Positions 22,359-33,579 of a stretch of DNA of 64,000 nt are shown here, in pieces. A program made the position numbers and the translations under genes. Origin of the DNA: Notamacropus eugenii (taxonomy: Eukaryota; Chordata; Mammalia; Diprotodontia; Macropodidae). Position 1 is the first letter of the stretch. Each line of letters starts with the position of its first letter. The stretch covers positions 189,997,522 through 190,061,521 of the forward strand of contig NC_092875.1 of NCBI RefSeq assembly GCF_028372415.1, in the 5' to 3' direction. The notes under the pieces are model-generated. The model was not told where the DNA came from. It searched no databases and saw only the letters and a list, made by a program, of their open reading frames with translations.

Positions 22359-22558
22359 GTAATTTAAGCACCAGCCAGGCTCGGGAAAGGAGGGAGTTGG
22401 GGAGCGGGGAGAGGGAGGGGAGGGGAGACCGGGGTCGGGGTAGCAGCGTGGGCGGCGGCCCGAAGGCCCGCGAACCGCCCTCTTTGGGTGGGGTTGGGGA
22501 AGGGGCTGCGAGGGAGGGCTGTAAGGTGGATAAAGGGACCTCGGGCTGGGCTGGAGCC

Positions 22559-22603
22559 GTGTGTGCGCGCGCGCGTGTGCACGCGTGTTTGTGTGTGCGC
22601 GTG
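22559..22603. repeat. Alternating purine-pyrimidine TG/CG tract
   Basis: Nearly pure alternation of GTGTGCGCGC type with a short GTTTG break, 200 bp after the exon 1 donor. Such tracts favour Z-DNA. Confidence 0.8.
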
Positions 22604-23160
22604 GATGGGTGTGCTTGCGTGCAGAGGCCCTTCGTGGTCATATGTTTTTGGCTGGGGGGTTTCAGAGAAGGTGAACAAATAGGGCGGGGGGGGCGGGGAG
22701 CCGTGGGCGTCGGTTGTGGGTCTGGTCAGCCCTGGGTCCGAGCGAGGATGGGGACGGGACTGACGTTTGCAGTCGGGGGTGTCGGGGAAGCGGGCGCCCT
22801 GGGGCGCAGCGCAGAGCGCCTGCTTTCTTTATCTGGGTCACGTCTTTGCTTCCCCGCATCTCCATGCCCTTCCCGCCCACCCCTCACACACCGACACTCA
22901 CGCACACGCACACGCACTCGGGCTGGGGGAGTTCTGGCAGGGCCGGGGCGCAGAGCGCCTAGGCTGGGTAAGAGACGCGTTGCGGTTTGGGGCCTCCGGG
23001 CTGTCTTGGCTTATCTGCTAACTTTTAACTTTACGGGGGTTCTGGCGGGCAGCGGTTGGAGCTTGATAAGGAATACCAGAATCCCCCAAATAAATCTGTA
23101 GGCGAGATGAGTAACAGCACGCACCCCCGAGAGAGGAGATAAGCACCGGGGGTGGGTTTA

Positions 23161-24234
23161 TCATCCAAACAGGACTTGAGGAGACGTCTCACTTTACAAA
23201 AACTGAAGAAGGGAGAGCGTCTGTGGCATGGAAGGAAAGATAGGAAAGAACAGCCCACCGCCGGGATGCTCTTGATACAGGGATGCTGATGTGAAGGGAG
23301 CAGCCTCATACCACAGGCACTGCCCTGTGGGGCCCTTTCTTCTTATTGGATGTCACAGTAGCTGAATACAGACACCAGTATTAATAGATATATATCAACA
23401 ATAAAGTGTTTTAAAACATGAGCTGTCATTAGAACCAGACCTCCAAAGAAAAATGAGTCCTGTTACCTCCACAAAATGGAGTGTATTTGGTACTATAATT
23501 ATAGGAATTATGAATCAGCAGTTGATCAGAATTTTGTCATTTCCCCATAGGAATAAAAGGAATCACCTTGTTTTTTGTGGTTTATTAAGAACTTCAAGTT
23601 GGAGGGGGGGTAATTTAGAATTTTTTTTTTTAAATCACATCTTGGTTAATGTTAAGAATTCACTCGGAAGGTTAATGTTCTTTTGGTTGTTTGATCCTAA
23701 TAGGGATGGGGATGCGTTGACTTTCTGGAGATCTCTTACATCTTTTTAAAGTAATATCAAGGGAGGATAATCGCCCACCCACTCTGAAACCAAAACATCC
23801 CACTTAAGTAGATTTCATGTAGGTAGTTTTAAAGGAACAGAAGAAAAGGAACATTTACCAGAAACCAGAGGAAAGTGATCTGGCTTTGATTGACTATATT
23901 CAGGTCACTGACCCTTAGAGTGACATCATTAGTGATATATGGTAGCATTATTCTTAAATAATACTGAAGACTCAGATGGGACTATCAAGTTTTAAAAGTA
24001 CAATTCTCCCAGAGCCACAATGGAATATACCTGGGCTATTATTAAGTTAAATATATTAAAAAGTTATATTAACTGGTTTAAGGTCCTATGGATTTTAATT
24101 AGAGTTTTAATGGTCAAAACCAGTGTCTTACTTTCCTCCTGACTTGCATATTTATGCCATGTTTCTAAGCTAATTCATCCCCATAAAAGATAATCTGACT
24201 CGATCTATGCTGGTTATTCCATTTTCATTCTAAA
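23161..24234. other. Intron 1, apparently single-copy
   Basis: Follows the CpG island. I see no repeat family, and no coding match in the open frame at 23453-23749. Confidence 0.4.
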
Positions 24235-24800
24235 GAATTCAGCAAGCATTTATTATTTACCTCTTCTGTGCCTGGCATTAGGGACATAGAGACAGAAGTT
24301 AAACATTCCCTGACCTTGAGGAGTGTACAAGTGTGTAATAAGGAGAGAACCCATAAACATGTATAGAATATATGCATAATGTACTTGTAGAATAAATAGC
24401 AAATACAGATTAGAGAGGGAAGGCACTGGCATTTTGGGAAATCTGGAATGACTTGGTGGAGACAAGATGAGCATGAGTTTAAGAAGTTTTTAAAATTTTT
24501 TTTTATTTTTTATATTCTGCAAGCCTACTTTATATAGTACACTGAGTTCCCTTGTATATACAGATGAGGGTTGTGTTCTTCAAGCTTCACGTAGCAAGAC
24601 TACTTAGTAATGATGCTAATTGCTCAAAGCATCAAGCTTCTCTTGAAGGAAATGAAGGAATTCTGTGAGGCAGAGGCAAGGCGGGATTGTTTTCAGGTAC
24701 ATCAACCATTGCAAAGGCACAGAGAGAAGGCCAGTTTGGCTGGACCAGAGAGTACAGAAAAGGAAGTAGTAAATAATAAGACTGGAAAGACAGGTTGAGA
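24235..24800 (-). repeat. L2 LINE copy interrupted by an unassigned 111-bp repeat
   Basis: The left part (AGCAAGCATTTATTATTTAC, then CTGTGCCTGGCATTAGGGAC) and the right part from about 24635 (GAAGGAAATGAAGGAATTCT, then CCATTGCAAAGGCACAGAGA) are antisense L2 in order. The insert lies between them. Confidence 0.65.
24483..24630 (-). repeat. Unassigned repeat, copy A
   Basis: A T-rich left end, then a 111-bp core at 24517-24627 that pairs without gaps with 26113-26223 and differs at only about seven positions. It sits inside an L2. The T-rich edge suggests an A-tailed element on the minus strand. Confidence 0.6.
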
Positions 24801-25084
24801 TGAACTCCAGGGCAACCACTTCCTCAACACCCTTCCCCCCAACCCAGTCCACAAAATCAGATGCAATAACGAATAAAGTGCTTCGTTAAGGTTAAAGTGC
24901 CATATAAATGTAAGCTATTATTTTTTGTATATCTCTTTACACTTTACAAACCACCACTTAAACATATATGTTCTATAAAGACTATATATACTTATTCTGC
25001 TTGGTCCTGGGAGCAGAACTACTGAACAGTAGATAGGTGCAAAATGCCAATTTAGGCTTCTTGTAAGGAAAAACTTTTAAGCTC

Positions 25085-25315
25085 CTGATAATAATAATAG
25101 CTAGCATTTAGGTAGCATTCTAAGGTTTGCAAAGCATTTTAAAAATTTGTCTCAGTTTATCATCACAACAATCTTGGGATATAGGAACTACTATCATTTT
25201 ACAGATAGGGAAACTGAGGCAGACTGGGGTGAAGTGATTTGCCCAGGATCATACAGCTAATAAATGCCTGAGGCAACATTCAAACTCAGGTCTCAGGGCA
25301 ACAAATTTAGGGGAC
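25085..25315 (-). repeat. MIR-like SINE
   Basis: AATAGCTAGCATTTAGGTAG, then TAGGGAAACTGAGGCAGACT, then CAGGATCATACAGCTAATAA: antisense MIR. Confidence 0.75.
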
Positions 25316-25545
25316 TTAAGTCAACCAAGGACTGTGCTAGGCAAAAAGACAGTTCCTGCCCTTAAATTCTAATGGTGGAAGATAACACATAAAAGGAATC
25401 TGAAGGAGTGTGAGAAAGAGAAGCTGTTTGGTTGGTGGCATGGCAGAGATACCCTGGAGAGTCAGGAGTGGAACCCTGACCCTGGAATAAAGATGCTAGG
25501 GTAGCTTTCCTAACGTGGAAGGTCTGGGAGGAACTGACCAATCAG
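25316..25545 (-). repeat. L2 LINE fragment
   Basis: AAGGACTGTGCTAGGCAAAA, then CAGTTCCTGCCCTTAAATTC: antisense L2, joined directly to the SINE on its left. Confidence 0.55.
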
Positions 25546-26070
25546 AGGAGAGTGGGTTTTTTTGGTTTGTTTTGTTTTGCTTAGAGCCCCAGGTTTATAG
25601 ACAGACAATCAAGATGCTACTGCCTGACTTTCAGACCTGGATCGCCTTTTAGTGACTTTTTTTTTCCTGTACAAGACCTCTTTTGATATTTCTGGGATAG
25701 TTAAAGAGAAAGAAAGAGAATGAACAAGGAAAGCACTTTTAAAAATGACTGCCTGCAATTAAGGTCTTTCTTGAAGCTTTTGAAGATTTAGTTGTTACAA
25801 GAGGAAATTTGAAAAAGAACTATCCCAATTTTAAAGTGTCTCTTACTTCAACTGACTGATTTTTACCTCTGTTCGCAATAAGGCAGAGCATCAAGAAAAA
25901 GAAAAACTTACCAATTCAGATTTTCTTAGACTACTCTTTAAAGAGATAAAGCTATCTAAGTAATTCCAAAATAGTCCTTCTAAATGTTAAGAATCCAAGT
26001 GAAATCATCACCAATTAGGTATCTAATGTTTTTATAACCAAAATCTTAGTTTTAAAGAGTCAAATATATG
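25546..26070. other. Intron 1, nothing identified
   Basis: Short T-rich and GTTTT-rich patches; no named repeat or coding match. Confidence 0.35.
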
Positions 26071-26072
26071 TT

Positions 26073-26228
26073 GGAGAAGTTTTTTTTTTAATTTTTAAAA
26101 ATTTTTTGTCTCCTGCAAGCCTACTTTATATAGTACACTGAGTTCCCTTGTATATACAGATGAGAGTTGTGTTCTTCAAGCTTCACCCAGCAAGACTACT
26201 CAGTAATGATACTAATAGCTCAAGATAC
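26073..26228 (-). repeat. Unassigned repeat, copy B
   Basis: Left edge of T-rich sequence after GGAGAAG, then the 111-bp core at 26113-26223 nearly identical to copy A at 24517-24627. Same orientation, 1.6 kb apart. Confidence 0.6.
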
Positions 26229-26334
26229 TTTTGAAATCTCTCTCGACTTTGCCTTCCAAGACTTTTGAATATCTTCAGTAGTGAAAAATCTTTGTCCTTT
26301 GAGAATTGATTTAGTTTTTCTAGGACTAGTACAA

Positions 26335-26540
26335 CTCACGTTTTTATAGTGGTTTAAGATTTACAAAGGACTTTCCTCACATTTGTACACCTGTCATTAT
26401 CCTAATTTTATAGATTAAGAAACTGAGTTTTAATGAAATTAAGTGATCTGCCTGTGGTCATGAAGATAGTAAGGGTGTTAGATGATATTTGAACCCAATC
26501 CTCCTGAAGCTCTCTAAACCATTATTTTTTCAAAATTGCT
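26335..26540 (-). repeat. MIR-like SINE, diverged
   Basis: TTTATAGTGGTTTAAGATTT, then TTAAGAAACTGAGTTTTAAT, then TGAACCCAATCCTCCTGAAG: antisense MIR. Confidence 0.6.
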
Positions 26541-29198
26541 AAAAGTTATTTGGAGCAAAATCTCATGAATGAGGTTCATGTTCCCTTTAATTTTTTTAAG
26601 TTGTGAATGGATAACCATGTTTCATTAGTTAACATAGATTGTGCTTGGCAAAAAGAAAGACAGGCTATAAATGTAACCAACTTTTAAGGCAGAGCTCAAG
26701 CTATGGAATAACAATTTTTAAAAAAAATAAGAAGTGATATTTACCTATTAAGTAATGAGGCTGGTTTCCTTGTAGGATTTGGAAATTGACTTTGAATGTA
26801 ATACTTCAGGAATTTCAGAACCATTTTGAGCAATAGTAACTTTGTTGTAATGAGCCTTCCCAAATGACTACTTTCATTGATAGAATTCATTTAGATATAT
26901 AAATTCTAGTGTTTTCTAAGTCAGTCTTATTTGTATTTAGATTATTTAGTTAGACTATCCTGGTAATTCTCTGAGCTCCTCTGTTCATTCAATTCCTCTT
27001 CAGTTTTTTTAAAGTTGTGAATGGATAGCCATATCTGTTAACCACCATACCATACACGAAACACACTGTTAATGCTAAATATACGTAAATGAAAGAGAGC
27101 AGATGACATTCAGGAAATCAGCCCTTTCAGTGATCCCACTCTGCTCCCTGGGAGAGAAGCCTGTCCCTTTAATATAGATGTTCTCCCAGACATGCTGTGT
27201 GATTATAAAAATTAGAGCACCACAGTCTCCAAAGAATCAAAATTCACCTGAGCTGTAAGTGAATAGAGGGATGTATATCTGGTGGGCATAAGTAGGTGGA
27301 ATATATTTCCAAAGATATTTATGAGAAAATTGGCATATAGATTATCACAAAAGAAATCTATGATCTGAAAAAAGGATTGGCCTAGTCATGTAGGAGAGTG
27401 ATGGATAACAAATGGACCAACTGAAAGATGCAGTGGTACCCATTAAATGTAAGATAAAAAACTGAGAGGAAAACCTCTAGCATTTTGGGAGAATATGAAC
27501 CGGGGTCACTCAGTATGAGCAAATGACAATTTCCACATGAATTAAGTCAGAGATATTAAATTTTACGTTATAACCTAAACTTTAAGAAATAGGGATAATA
27601 TATTTAATGATATTCATAATTATTATTGCCCTGCATGATCATAAAATTAGATATATAGTAAGTAGCTCTTATATTACTTTAATTAATATTCTTGTATATA
27701 ACCAAACCAATTGTTTTGTTTTTCCTTTTCATTTTGCTAATGTTCTCATGTCAGCAACAGTTTCAACAGTTTGAACTGATTTAGCTTCATTTCATTACAG
27801 TACATTAAAAGACAAAAGTATGTTCTAGACTAGATTTCCCAACAATCCCATTCCTCCTGCCCCGCCCCTCCCCCCACCCCCAAATAAAGAAGGTTCTGTG
27901 GGCTGACTTGGAAGTCCCCTTGGACAGCACTCCCAGCTGCTATCTATCTCATACTCTTTGACCTTTTCCCCAGGAGTTTCAGAGTGCTAAAGGATTTAAG
28001 ACCGTGAACTCTGGGTAGTAAAGGATATCCAAAGGATGATAGAATGGGAACAAGAAGGGAAGGAGGGGCAAAATTAGAGGCAATAACACAGAGACCAGAA
28101 AAGGAAATAGAGGTTGGGTTCTGGATCCCAAGCACCTAGGTGAGTTAAGACAGAGGGAGAGAAAGAGTTCAGGTTAAAGGAGGGCCAGAGGAAGCCATCC
28201 TGTGTTCTAACAGGGGATGCAATAGGATGTTTTAAGTCCCAGAGAATGCCAGTAATAACAGGACACACTTTCCCCACTAAGTTCCAAGAACATTGTTTGG
28301 GAGGTTATGGCAATGGGAAGAGAGCAGGGACAGGAGTCTCTTTTGTTTGGGAGAGGGAACTTTTGCTACAGATGTAAATTACTGATCTCAGATTCTTTCC
28401 TGTTTTCTTTAGGGGTTAGGGTGGCATAGTAAGTATTCTCCTGCACCCTTTCGCAAAGTTTCTTGTGAAGTTCACAGTTTTCTGAAATCAGGTCCTATGT
28501 TTCTTCAGTTGTGCTCAGAAAAATCGAAAATTTCCCCAGATGTATTTTTGGTCTACATGGTAATACAGCTGTGCAGATTAACAAAATCATTGCCTCTGTT
28601 GGGTTGGATTATTCAAAAAGGAAATAAAAAAGAAATCCTCAAAGGTCTGTGAGCATGAGAAGCCTCAAAATATCAGCTCAGGTGGTCGGCTAGCTTTCCA
28701 CTCCTTGCTTCATTTCTTCCTTCTTTATCAAGAAAAGAAGTTTTCATATTTATAGGATTCAATATATCATTTCACATATGTCACATAAGACATTGCTGAA
28801 AGACTTGGACATACAGACATTCAATGCCTTGTTAATAGAACCCCATGAGCATTTTGATAGAGTTCATGTCCTATGAACAGGTCATTTCTAATCCTGTGGC
28901 CTGAAATAGAGTAAATTCACCAGTCCTGTGTTGTCACACTGTTGAATGCCCTAGGAAACCTTAGGGTCTTTCAGAGTTTCAGTGGGAGACCATCTCAGAA
29001 AATGGGGGAGTGATACATTATTACAATATGTTCTTAGAGGTACAGTATTCTTCTACTGTATGGATACCTATACATCTTACATGGAGGCAAAATGATATAT
29101 AATGGCTCACCAGCAGGTCTTGCTAAACCTTAAATAAGTTTAAAAGGTAGGTGGTTGTCTAGTACCCTCACACTTGAACTTTTTCAACCCCATTCTCA
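26541..29198. other. Intron 1, mostly single-copy, no gene seen
   Basis: The longest stretch of the window with almost no recognisable repeats. It holds two related short segments around 26590-26640 and 27003-27045, and a C-rich patch at about 27860-27880. A faint LINE-like texture appears at 28000-28280. It is a reasonable place to look for conserved intronic elements. Confidence 0.4.
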
Positions 29199-29199
29199 G

Positions 29200-29455
29200 C
29201 TTAGCTTCACAGTGGATAGAGACCTGCTCCTGGAATCAGGAAGCCTTGAGTTCAAATCTAGCCTCAGATACTTGCTAGATATATGACCCTAGGCAAGTCA
29301 CTGAACCTCTGTCAGCCTCAGCATCCCCAACTGTAAAATGGAGATAAAAATAGCATCTAGGGTTGTTGTGAGGATCAAATGAGATAATATTTGTAAAGCA
29401 TTTAGCACTGTACCTGGAACATGGTAGGTACTTAATAAACCCTATCCTAATGCAA
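29200..29455 (+). repeat. MIR-like SINE, near full length
   Basis: GCTTCACAGTGGATAGAGAC, then GAGTTCAAATCTAGCCTCAG, then GACCCTAGGCAAGTCACTGA, then TGTTGTGAGGATCAAATGAG and TGGTAGGTACTTAATAAACC, all in order, so both the tRNA-like head and the 3' tail are present. Confidence 0.85.
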
Positions 29456-29504
29456 GAACAAAAAAAATCAAGACAAAAACAAAATGGTCCTGCATGATCA
29501 GTTC

Positions 29505-30900
29505 ATTTTACAGCACAGGGCCTTACGTAAAGTAGGTCCTTAACAAATGTTTACTGAATTAATGTGCTGGGAGAGAGGATACAGTGATTTATGATAAATA
29601 AGTACTTAACGTTCTGAAAAGGCAGAAAGAACTTATGTCTAGATATTCAAGAAAAACTTTGCATAGGAAATAGCACCTAAACAAAGACTTAAAGGAAACA
29701 GAAGATTCCTAGAGATGTGAGGAGAAAGCATAATTCAGGCATTTAGCATAGATTGGCCAAGAGTACTGAGATAGGGATTGAAATTGCCAAGTTGGGTAAA
29801 TAGCTTTGTGACCAATTAGATTGGAAGTTTAAATGTTAGACTGAAGAGTTTGTATTTTATTCTAGGGGAAATTGTGAGCCAGTAAAGATTTTAAAACAGG
29901 GAAATTACATGACCAGACCTGTCCTTGGGAAAGTTATTTTGGCAGTTGGGTGGAAAATGGATTAAGAAGAGGAGAGACTGGAAGTTGAAGACTTTTGTAA
30001 TAGTGTAGACACAGGCTGATAGAGGTCTGCACCAGGATAGAATCTTGAGAGTGTGCAGAACAGGATGGATGCTGAGATGTTATGAAAGTTGGTAACATTT
30101 GGAAACTGATGAGGGTGATGGTTGAATATGACAGAAGAGTCAAAGATGATTGTAGTTGCAAACCTGAGTTTGGAGGAAGCCTAAGGTTTGGTACGGGGAA
30201 GAAAAAAATGAGTTACATTTTAGTTTCAAATGCTGATGGGACATTGAGGGACAGGTTCCCAACAGGAAGTTAGCAATGGAGAACTGGAGATCAGGAGATA
30301 GATTAGGGCTGGATGGAAGTCATCTATATAGTGATGATAACTAAATCTAATGTAGCAGATGAATTCACCCAAGAGGAAGAAAAGAGCCCAGTATAGAGTC
30401 TTGGAGCACAGTTCCACTTAAGGGGCAGGAGACTGAGAAAGCATAGATAGACAGAGAAAGGGGCACTGAAGAAAACTGTCACAGAAGCCAAGGGAGGAGT
30501 AAAGATAATAGAGAATGGGAGCTAGGTGATAGAGAAAAGGAAGGGTGACCAAAAATGTCATTCTGAAAAATCAAGTAGGATGAGAGAGGACTGAGAAAAG
30601 GCCAATAGATTTAGCAGTTAAAAATGGTTTGCAATCCCAAAGAGAATAATTTCACTTTAATGATAGCACCTGAATCCAGATTGCAAGGGATGAGATGAGG
30701 AGATGGAGGCAGTGAATGTAGATGAGTTTTTCTGGGGATTTGGCAATGAAAAGGAGAAATATGGGATGATAGTTTAAAAAAAAGTCAGGGTCAAGTGAGA
30801 ATTCTTTCTGGATGAGAGGATCTCTGAGTATTTGTAAGAAACTAAGAACCAAATGATTAGGACAGATGAAATAGACAAGACAGAAGAATAATTTAAGAGA
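29505..30900 (-). repeat. Long L2 LINE copy
   Basis: Begins with the antisense terminus (AAGTAGGTCCTTAACAAATG, then TTACTGAATTAATGTG) and continues through GGGAAATTACATGACCAGAC, then GAGGTCTGCACCAGGATAGA and CTGAATCCAGATTGCAAGGG. About 1.4 kb without a recognised insertion. Open frames here belong to the L2. Confidence 0.75.
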
Positions 30901-30909
30901 ATATTGTAT

Positions 30910-31144
30910 GTTTCAGTGATTTCCAGTTCTTCATGATCCCATTTGGGGTTTTCTTGGCAAAGGTACTGGAGTTGTTTGCCATTTCCTTTTCTAGCTCATT
31001 CTACAGATGAGGAAACTGAGGCAAACAGGGTTAAGTGACTTGCCCAGGGTCCCAAAGCTAGTATCTGAGGCCAAATTTGAACTCAGGAAAATGTCTTCAT
31101 GACTCCAGGCTGGGCACTCTATCCACCAAGCAACCTAGATGCCC
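30910..31144 (-). repeat. Marsupial-type tRNA-derived SINE
   Basis: CCATTTGGGGTTTTCTTGGC, then GATGAGGAAACTGAGGCAAA, then CAAGCAACCTAGATGCCC at the right end: antisense copy. Confidence 0.8.
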
Positions 31145-31224
31145 TTAAAGAGAATATAGCCCTGTCAAAAGTCACATTTCCACAATGAGCTTGTTTTAAC
31201 CAAGTGTTAAACTGAGTTGTCTAA

Positions 31225-31430
31225 TTAAAGTGGTAATATCTAACATTTTTATATCACTTAACATACATTATTTCATTTATTATTCTCACAACTACCATTT
31301 GAAATAGGTAGGGTAACTATTTTTATCCCCATTTGACAGATTCAAAACTGAGGTGACTTTCCCAACCTTATAGTATTACTAAGTGGCAGAGCTGGGACTG
31401 GTTCCTATTATTCTGTAATCTAATCTTTCC
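31225..31430 (-). repeat. MIR-like SINE
   Basis: TATCTAACATTTTTATATCA, then CTCACAACTACCATTTGAAA, then TAAGTGGCAGAGCTGGGACT: antisense MIR. Confidence 0.65.
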
Positions 31431-31734
31431 ACCACCCCTACCCAATAGTGACAACCAATACTGTTGGCAGCTAGCTCATAGTAACTTATTTATGATGGAC
31501 TTAATTGTTCCAGAAAATATTTGTACTTTAAAAGAGGGGCTCCTGAGCCCAAATAAATATCTAATTAGTGGAACACTAGGGGATTTATTTTTGAGCAGGG
31601 AAAGTTTATTAGCTGTTACTTACCTATTCTAGATAATGCCTTATCCCCGTTTCTAATGACAAGTCTGGAAAGCAAAGGTCAGCAATCTGACACCCTAATT
31701 CTGAGAGGTTTGCTGACCTAATAGGAACAAAGCA

Positions 31735-31910
31735 ACCATTCATTTATGAAACATTAAAGACTCACTATATGTGCCTAATAGATTGTGCTGGGTATGAAGA
31801 GAGACACAAGTTTAGGTAGGAGATAGTCCCTGTCCTTATGGAGGTTAAAGTCTAGTTGGAAAATTAGCTGTAATAAAACAATATGAAACCAATACGTACA
31901 TTAAGATAGC
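31735..31910 (-). repeat. L2 LINE 3' fragment
   Basis: ATTCATTTATGAAACATTAA, then GTCCCTGTCCTTATGGAGGT, then AAAGTCTAGTTGGAAAATTA: antisense L2. Confidence 0.6.
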
Positions 31911-32039
31911 GTGGGAAAAGGTGATTCTTCTTATGGAGCCTTAGTCATTAACTTGGCCATGGAAACAACATATTTCATTTCTGACATACTGTGTTTATCA
32001 GCCCTGATCTTTTGATTTGAAAAAACAGCAGCCCAAGAA

Positions 32040-32290
32040 TTGCACTTATTTTTTTTAATTTTAATTTAATTTACAGAATAAAAATCATTTTTATAACAGT
32101 ATAACTTTTTAAAAGATGATTGCACATGAAATTGTAAATCTATTATATATGACTTGTTTTTCCTTTTAAAGAGCTATATTTATGAAAGTGTATACTTCCC
32201 TTTTTCAAACTTGATAAAGCAACATTAAAAATCTTTTGAAATGAAGCAAAAAAGAAAGAATATGCTATATGTACAAAACAGGTACTGGCT
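32040..32290 (-). repeat. L1 LINE 3' end fragment
   Basis: A T-rich start, then CAGAATAAAAATCATTTTTA, then GATTGCACATGAAATTGTAA, shared with the L1 fragment at 35175-35640. Confidence 0.6.
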
Positions 32291-32954
32291 TTCTATAATG
32301 AAACTAGGAATGACTAATATTTCTGTCTAAATGAATTTTGTAATAATGCCTCAGTAGTTCAGATTTACCAGAAAGAATAATAAATCTGAGGAAAAAGTGA
32401 CCTAAAAAAGAAAAGATATATATTACATTCAAATGCCTTTATCAATAGAAATGAATGCCCCAAAATATTTTAATTACTATTGTGGCTTGAAAGGAGTCAG
32501 TAGATAGATTCACATTTCTATAGGACTTCAATATGGCCAAGCCCTTTCCCTCTGTTGCAGTGAGGGTATGCTATGGTGATCATTTTGTCAGCCAGTCTTA
32601 TTCACCCTCACCCTGTTACTAACTCATTGCTTAGATGGATTTCTTGGTACAAACATTCTCATTCAGCTTTGGGAAATGGTAACAAAAGAGCCTGTAATTC
32701 TCTTTCTTAATTTTACATTTCACTCTCCCTTCTCCTGAGATGATCCCTCTCAATCAGCTTCTTTTAACTGCATTCCTAATAAGTATGCCCTGTCTAGAAA
32801 GTACTTGTGCTTACAACTGGTGATAAAGACACAAAGTAAACATACAGAACAATAAAAAGGTAAGCAAACTTTTAAGGAACAGACTTTCCCATAATGAAAG
32901 AAAAAGACTTCAGGCTCCCTTGAAGGAATCCAAGAGATAGGAAGGGATAAGTAC
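32291..32954. other. Intron 1, nothing identified
   Basis: No recognised repeat or coding match. Confidence 0.35.
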
Positions 32955-33120
32955 AATTATCCTCATTTTACAGATGAGGAAATTGAGGTTAAGTTCAGTT
33001 AAGTGACTTGCCCAAGGTCACATAAGCTATTAAATATAAGGATACAAGCCCAGGTCTTTCCTAATTCTAAATCGTGTATATCTGCCATGATAACTACACT
33101 ACCTTTATACACCATGACAT
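32955..33120 (-). repeat. MIR-like SINE fragment
   Basis: CCTCATTTTACAGATGAGGA, then AAGTGACTTGCCCAAGGTCA: antisense core. Confidence 0.7.
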
Positions 33121-33394
33121 TTATATACCATGTTTCTGCCGTAACAGATGTTTGTTCTCTTGTATTTAGATAAAGATGTAAGAACTGGCAGTTTTTATTA
33201 GTCACCTCTCAAACAGAATGGGGTGGATAGCCTTGTTGGACTGTACAATTTCTCTTTTAGATATTTCTGTTTTAACATATTTATTCTTAATTTTTCTCTT
33301 TGTAAAGGGTCAATAAAAGTTAGTCCTTTTTATTTGAACACCCATACACATACACATGCCCAGTAACATAAAAAGCCATACACATGCCCTTTAC

Positions 33395-33575
33395 AGTTTA
33401 AAAAGTGATGTTATATATATATGAGCTCATTTGATCTTCAACAGCCCATGAGGCAAGTAATATAGGAATTGTATCCCCATTTTACAAATTAGGAAACTGA
33501 GGCTCAGATCATAGTCATATGGGTAATAAGTGGAAATGCCAGATCTAGTCATGCCAGTCCCAGTGTTCACTGCCT
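33395..33575 (-). repeat. MIR-like SINE
   Basis: AGCTCATTTGATCTTCAACA, then CCCATTTTACAAATTAGGAA, then ACTGAGGCTCAGATCATAGT: antisense copy. Confidence 0.65.
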
Positions 33576-33579
33576 GTTA

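Larger units (their letters stand above)
21790..23160 (+). promoter_or_regulatory. CAP2: CpG-island promoter of CAP2
   Basis: This is the only stretch of the window rich in G+C and in CpG dinucleotides; both flanks drop back to AT-rich, CpG-poor DNA. It contains several Sp1/KLF-type GC boxes (for example around 22229-22240 and 22682-22698) and no obvious TATA box next to the presumed start, as expected of a dispersed CpG-island promoter. It overlaps the presumed first exon and the beginning of intron 1. Long open frames on both strands here follow from few stop codons in GC-rich DNA and are not taken as genes. The limits were set by eye. Confidence 0.85.

Noticed and set aside
21775..22641. 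A 288-aa minus-strand open frame and other long frames on both strands up to 23101
   Set aside because: They lie in the GC- and CpG-rich promoter island, where stop codons are scarce. The peptides are low-complexity R/S/P/G with no family resemblance, and several overlap in conflicting frames. An antisense non-coding transcript is possible but not shown.
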